Shown one piece after another: positions 6,205 to 9,660 of a DNA stretch of 9,660 nucleotides; the stretch's first letter is position 1, and each line of letters starts with the position of its first letter. The stretch lies in the NCBI GenBank assembly GCA_937900165.1, contig CALCCX010000148.1, positions 1 through 9,660 on the forward strand, read 5' to 3'. Both the position numbers and the translations under genes were made by a program. The notes beneath the pieces are model-generated. The model made no database searches, was not told where the DNA came from, and worked only from the letters and a program-made list of their open reading frames with translations. The DNA comes from an uncultured Acidimicrobiia bacterium (lineage in GTDB: Bacteria > Actinomycetota > Acidimicrobiia > Spongiisociales > Spongiisociaceae).

Positions 6205-6214
6205 CACTATAGTG
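6205..6214. promoter_or_regulatory. Palindromic operator overlapping divergent -10 boxes
   Basis: CACTATAGTG is a perfect 10-base palindrome in the 87-base gap between mrp and the HTH regulator. It contains TATAGT on both strands (6208-6213 on plus), a good -10 hexamer in each direction. Half-sites resembling it occur at 6186-6190 (TAGTG) and as GTGT/ACAC at 6188-6191 and 6215-6218. An operator for the adjacent regulator placed over a shared promoter is the simplest reading. The predicted leaders are about 36 bases for the regulator and about 30 for mrp. Confidence 0.5.
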
Positions 6215-6255
6215 ACACCTGCGGGAGACATATCCGTATCCGTTTCGAGGTCACC

Positions 6256-7002
6256 ATGGCGGCCAAACAATCAGGCACAGGAGGCGGTCCGGCAGACTTC
6301 GGACCGACCGAGTTCGACCGCACGATGGACGACCTCACGTCCAGTCTGGGCGACGCCACCAGACGTGGCATCTACATCACGGTCCGCGAATCTGCCGAGC
6401 CACTCACCGCCTCACAAATCGCTAAAATGTTTGAGATCCATCCCAATGTCGCTCGGCATCATCTCGACCGATTGGCAAACGACGGCTACCTCGAAATCAG
6501 CAGGAGACGTGCATCTGGACGGTCAGGGCCAGGGGCCGGAAGGCCGGCCAAGTGTTACACGGCCACTGGCAAAGAGATCGACGTGCATTATCCGGCGAGG
6601 CGGCTTGATTTGTTGACCGATCTCTTGATGCAGGTGATCGTCAGACTCGACCGTGCAAATGCCGCCCGCATCGCCAGAGAGGTCGGCTACGAGCATGGCA
6701 CGATCATCGCCGCGGAGATCGGATTGCCTACCGACGCCGACTTCTCAAGAACGGTGAAAGCAGTAGCCAAGGCCATGACTGGAGTGGGATTCGGCATGAT
6801 CGCCGACGTCGAGGCCTCCCAGCTCATCACCGCCCATTGTCCATTCGGAGATCTGGCCACCACCCACCCAGAGGTGATCTGTTCGTTGGATCAGGGCCTG
6901 ATCGCCGGCTTGATGAGTTCGATCGACTCAAATTGGAAACCAGTGGTGATCCCCCACCACTCCCCAACCGAAGCCTGCGTAACCGAAGTCAGCATCGGCT
7001 AG
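6256..7002 (+). CDS. HTH regulator, SufR-like (COG2345 type)
   Basis: A 248-residue transcriptional regulator. Residues about 28-105 form a winged helix-turn-helix (LTASQIAKMFEIHPNVARHH; wing ending GAGRPAKCYTATGKE). The C-terminal half includes AHCPFGDLATTHPEVICSLDQGL at about 193-215, with cysteines C195 and C209, and a last cysteine C241 seven residues before the end. SufR-family repressors bind an Fe-S cluster through three C-terminal cysteines in a comparable layout, so C195, C209 and C241 are candidate ligands; H194, H234 and H235 are also close. Divergence from mrp supports an Fe-S-sensing role, though this is inference. The start is supported by GAGGT 4 bases upstream. It converges with the AtuA-family gene (13-base gap). 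An alternative is an ArsR/DeoR-like regulator without a cluster. Confidence 0.75.
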   Translation: MAAKQSGTGGGPADFGPTEFDRTMDDLTSSLGDATRRGIYITVRESAEPLTASQIAKMFEIHPNVARHHLDRLANDGYLEISRRRASGRSGPGAGRPAKCYTATGKEIDVHYPARRLDLLTDLLMQVIVRLDRANAARIAREVGYEHGTIIAAEIGLPTDADFSRTVKAVAKAMTGVGFGMIADVEASQLITAHCPFGDLATTHPEVICSLDQGLIAGLMSSIDSNWKPVVIPHHSPTEACVTEVSIG

Positions 7003-7015
7003 TAGGCCTGCCCAA

Positions 7016-8800
7016 TCACACCGTATCGAGCAGTCCCTCATCGACGGTCACCTCGGCTGTGAGCAGGAACTGGGCGAAGGTCTTGGCTTGGGGATCGGAC
7101 ATCAGTGAACGGGTGCCTCCGCCGCCCAGGCTGTCGCGGATGAGAAAGTTCATACTCAAAAGGTTGGGCAGCTCGTAGCGCTCGACCTCGCCGTGGTCCA
7201 TCTCGTCAAAGAAATCGTCCACGTCTTGTGTCGTGAGGTTGTCGAGCATCCAGCGGTACACGGCCGGGGACCTGGCAATCACCCCTATGTTTGCGATGTT
7301 GCCCTTGTCTCCTGATCTGGCCAGGCACAACTCTGCCAATCGCACGGTCACGGTCGATTCGGTATCCGGGTAGTCCGCACCAGCCGGCTCCACACTGATC
7401 GGCGCCGCGGTTGAACCTGACCAGTCTCCCGAACCGACCTCGACACTCTCATCTCCGACGATTACTTCGGCGGTGACGGAGGTGCGGGCGATGAGGGCCG
7501 GCCAGAACCCGATGACTTCGGCAGCCCGAGGGCGACCATGGTCGGCCAGATAAGTGATTCCTGGAACGGTGCCGAGCACCAGCGGCACCACCTTTGCCGC
7601 GAAGTGGCGACGGATCTTGTCCGGGTCGCGATCACGGACACCCAGTTGCAGGATGATCTCGTTCGGTTCCTGATCAGGGTCGATGGGAGGATGCGTTCCG
7701 TCCCATCCGATTACCTGGCATAGAGTCTCGTCGAATTGGTCCGCTCCCCCGACGTTCGCCCAGAATGCGTCCTCGACCGTCGCAGCCTTGTCCAGAGCGT
7801 CAGGACCCGAGATGAGAAGCCGCCCGAACGCCCGATATCCATCCCGATAGCTTATTGAAACCTTGAGGGTCTCGGGGGCAGGGGTCCCCCGGATACCGCT
7901 TACGTCGACTCGATCCTCACCCAGATCTTCGAGGCGGATGGTGTCGAAGCGGGCCACCACGTCCGCGGAAAGATACCCAGGTGGACCGATCTCGTACAAG
8001 AGCTGTTCGGTGACGGTGTGCAGCGAAACGAGACCACCGGTGTCTGGGTGCTTGGTAACGGTGAAAGTGCCGTCCTCACGGGCCTCGACCAACGGATAGC
8101 CCATGTTCGACCAACTCGGTACCTTGGCCCAGTCGGTGAAATTGCCACCGGTGGCCTGGAGTCCACACTCAATGATGTGACCGGCAACTACCCCAGAGGC
8201 GATCTTGTCCCAATCGTCTTGCGCCCAGCCGAACTCGTGGATCATCGGCGCCAGAGTCACACCCGCGTCGGTGACTCGCCCGGTTATCACAACGTTGGCG
8301 TCCATTTCCAAGGCCTTCACGATGGGGCCCGCCCCCAGGTAGGCATTGGCAGACAGGACTTCGCCACGAACCGCCTCGATGGTCTCCCCGGTCTCGAGAT
8401 GCTCGAAATTCTCGCCGCTTTCGATGAGCTCATCGAGGCGCGGGTACAGGTTGTCACCGATCACAACACCAACCCTCACTCGATCAGCTACTCCAAGGTC
8501 GGAGGCAAGCTTCTCGACAGCGTCGCGGGCGGCGATCGGATTCACCCCACCGGCATTCGAGATGATCTTGATGTCGTCTTCAACCGCTTTCACCAACACG
8601 TCTCGAAGCTGTGCCAACAGATCTGCCGCGTAACCCTTGTCTGGATCCCTGGCCATCTGTTTGCTGAGGATCGCCATCGTCACCTCTGCCAGGTAGTCCA
8701 TCACGAGATAGTCGATGGGACCTCCATCGACCTGGCGTTTGGCCGCGCTCGGGTCATCTCCCCAGAATCCCCCACAATTGGCGATCACGATGGACTTCAT
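7016..8800 (-). CDS. AtuA family protein (DUF1446, acyclic terpene utilisation)
   Basis: A 594-residue protein of the AtuA family, named from the Pseudomonas acyclic terpene (citronellol/geraniol) utilisation cluster; the biochemical role is not established. The large N-terminal DUF1446 domain covers about 1-445, with conserved IANCGGFWGDDP (6-17), SNAGGVNP (81-88), GDNLYP (115-120) and ITGRVTDAG (172-180). A smaller AtuA-like C-terminal domain covers about 485-585, beginning RLAELCLARSGDKGNIANIG. The length matches two-domain members. The ATG at 8800 is chosen because homology starts at once (MKSIVIANCGG); a GTG at 8842 in the same frame would add 14 residues, and neither has a clear ribosome-binding site. 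No other terpene or acyl-CoA carboxylase gene is in the window, so terpene catabolism cannot be assumed. It is divergent from acnA. Confidence 0.88.
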   Translation of the reverse strand: MKSIVIANCGGFWGDDPSAAKRQVDGGPIDYLVMDYLAEVTMAILSKQMARDPDKGYAADLLAQLRDVLVKAVEDDIKIISNAGGVNPIAARDAVEKLASDLGVADRVRVGVVIGDNLYPRLDELIESGENFEHLETGETIEAVRGEVLSANAYLGAGPIVKALEMDANVVITGRVTDAGVTLAPMIHEFGWAQDDWDKIASGVVAGHIIECGLQATGGNFTDWAKVPSWSNMGYPLVEAREDGTFTVTKHPDTGGLVSLHTVTEQLLYEIGPPGYLSADVVARFDTIRLEDLGEDRVDVSGIRGTPAPETLKVSISYRDGYRAFGRLLISGPDALDKAATVEDAFWANVGGADQFDETLCQVIGWDGTHPPIDPDQEPNEIILQLGVRDRDPDKIRRHFAAKVVPLVLGTVPGITYLADHGRPRAAEVIGFWPALIARTSVTAEVIVGDESVEVGSGDWSGSTAAPISVEPAGADYPDTESTVTVRLAELCLARSGDKGNIANIGVIARSPAVYRWMLDNLTTQDVDDFFDEMDHGEVERYELPNLLSMNFLIRDSLGGGGTRSLMSDPQAKTFAQFLLTAEVTVDEGLLDTV

Positions 8801-8853
8801 GGAACAAACGCTACCCCGTTGAACCACGACCGGCGTCGTCACTTGGGTGAGTC

Positions 8854-8893
8854 GGACAGCGAACAGCGGACAGCGGAATACACTTCACTGTCC
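8854..8893. promoter_or_regulatory. Heptamer tandem repeat and inverted repeat upstream of acnA
   Basis: Between the divergent AtuA-family and acnA genes, GGACAGC, GAACAGC and GGACAGC stand in direct tandem at 8854-8874. The last copy also forms an inverted pair: GGACAG (8868-8873) and CTGTCC (8888-8893) around 14 bases. TACACT (8879-8884), a possible -10 for acnA, lies inside that interval. The layout suggests a regulator-binding site over the promoter; the regulator is unknown. Confidence 0.4.
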
Positions 8894-8919
8894 TAGTCAT
8901 TGATGAATCGAGGTACGCC

Positions 8920-9660
8920 ATGGCCAACGATCCCTTCGGTGCCACCGAAACGATCTCAACCCCCCTGGGCGAGCGGTCCATCGCCAGGCTCGACGCGCTA
9001 CGGGATCACGGGGACGTCGACCGGCTTCCGTATTCGATCAAGGTTCTGCTCGAAGCTGCTTTGCGCAACCATGACGGCCGGATCGTATCCGAAGAAGATG
9101 TGCTGGCTCTTGCCTCATACGACGCCACCAAAGTCACCGCCACCGAGATCCCGTTCTCCCCAGGCCGGGTCGTGCTCCAAGACTTCACAGGTGTCCCGGC
9201 AGTGGTCGACTTGGCGGCGATGCGGGCGGCGATCGTCAGAATGACCGGCAACGTCGCGGACGCTCAGAAGGTCAACCCACTGGTGCCGGTCGATTTGGTG
9301 ATAGACCATTCGGTGCAAGTGGACGCCTTCAACTCCGGGATGGCACTGCAGATCAATTCCGAGAAGGAATTCGAGCGCAACGTCGAGCGATACGAGTTTT
9401 TGAAGTGGGGCCGAGCGGCGTTTAGCAACTTCCGGGTCGTCCCACCTGCTACCGGCATCGTCCACCAGGTCAATCTCGAATACCTGGCGACCGTGGTGAT
9501 GGACGACGGCTCGCAGCTCTACCCCGATTCGCTGGTGGGAACAGACTCACACACGACCATGATCAACGGCCTGGGAGTCATGGGTTGGGGTGTTGGTGGA
9601 ATCGAGGCGGAGGCGGCCATGCTCGGCCACCCCTTCTACCTCCCCCTTCCTAAGCTCTTC
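8920..9660 (+). CDS. acnA: Aconitate hydratase AcnA, N-terminal part
   Basis: The first 247 codons of an AcnA/IRP1-type aconitase, the TCA-cycle [4Fe-4S] enzyme interconverting citrate and isocitrate; full family members have about 900 residues, so about 650 lie beyond the window. Diagnostic segments include RLPYSIKVLLEAALRN (35-50), VLQDFTGVPAVVDLAAMR (85-102), VIDHSVQVD (127-135), PPATGIVHQVNLEYLA (175-190) and GTDSHTTMINGLGVMGWG (207-224), with the substrate-binding DSH at 209-211. The cluster-ligating cysteines are downstream and not visible. The start is supported by GAGGT 5 bases before the ATG. It is open to the window end with no stop. At residue 237 the usual glutamine of MLGQP is histidine (CAC for CAG), 24 codons from... 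the region near the end, and could be a sequencing error. Confidence 0.96.
   Translation, partial: MANDPFGATETISTPLGERSIARLDALRDHGDVDRLPYSIKVLLEAALRNHDGRIVSEEDVLALASYDATKVTATEIPFSPGRVVLQDFTGVPAVVDLAAMRAAIVRMTGNVADAQKVNPLVPVDLVIDHSVQVDAFNSGMALQINSEKEFERNVERYEFLKWGRAAFSNFRVVPPATGIVHQVNLEYLATVVMDDGSQLYPDSLVGTDSHTTMINGLGVMGWGVGGIEAEAAMLGHPFYLPLPKLF

Noticed and set aside
9652..9660. Adapter sequence at the right end (last bases GCTCTTC)
   Set aside because: Seven bases match the TruSeq adapter core, but in the wrong orientation for read-through at this end. The translated residues still align with the aconitase family, so chance is likely.

Overview
The window looks like the left end of a draft or metagenome-assembled contig from a high-GC actinobacterium (Actinomycetota). 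An Acidimicrobiia-type lineage is my best guess. The reasons are GC-rich codon use, a DtxR-family regulator with a possibly leaderless start, an Mrp-type P-loop protein without the usual CxxC, an IlvG-like TPP enzyme resembling the mycobacterial one, and short intergenic gaps. The class-level placement is an inference and was not tested by any search.

Bases 1-114 are not genomic. Bases 1-48 are a poly-T run and 49-114 are an indexed Illumina P7/TruSeq adapter. Real sequence starts near 115, and reading frames that begin inside the adapter give spurious N-termini.

Layout from left to right. (1) 115-1330, plus strand: the 3' end of an Fe(3+)-type ABC permease, overlapping by ATGA with a complete ABC ATPase. 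(2) 1352-2017, minus: a DtxR/MntR-family metalloregulator, tail-to-tail with the ATPase. (3) 2018-2422: a 405-base divergent intergenic region with repeated AGTACT-type boxes and GC-rich hairpins. (4) 2423-3229, plus: uppP, undecaprenyl-diphosphatase. (5) 3243-4868, minus: an orphan IlvG-like ThDP-dependent enzyme. (6) 5086-6168, minus: an Mrp/NBP35-type Fe-S carrier ATPase. (7) 6256-7002, plus: an HTH regulator of the SufR-like type with C-terminal cysteines, divergent from mrp. (8) 7016-8800, minus: an AtuA-family (DUF1446) protein. (9) 8920-9660, plus: the 5' part of aconitase (acnA), which runs off the window.

Several genes share an iron or Fe-S theme: ferric uptake, a DtxR-type regulator, Mrp, a SufR-like regulator and aconitase. 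The mrp/HTH pair share an 87-base divergent promoter region with a perfect palindrome over a -10-like TATAGT, which suggests a small self-regulated Fe-S module. UppP, the TPP enzyme and AtuA have no evident functional link to that theme. I see no tRNA, rRNA, CRISPR array, transposase or phage gene. Most of the window is ordinary chromosomal housekeeping. The repeat-rich region upstream of uppP is the least explained part.
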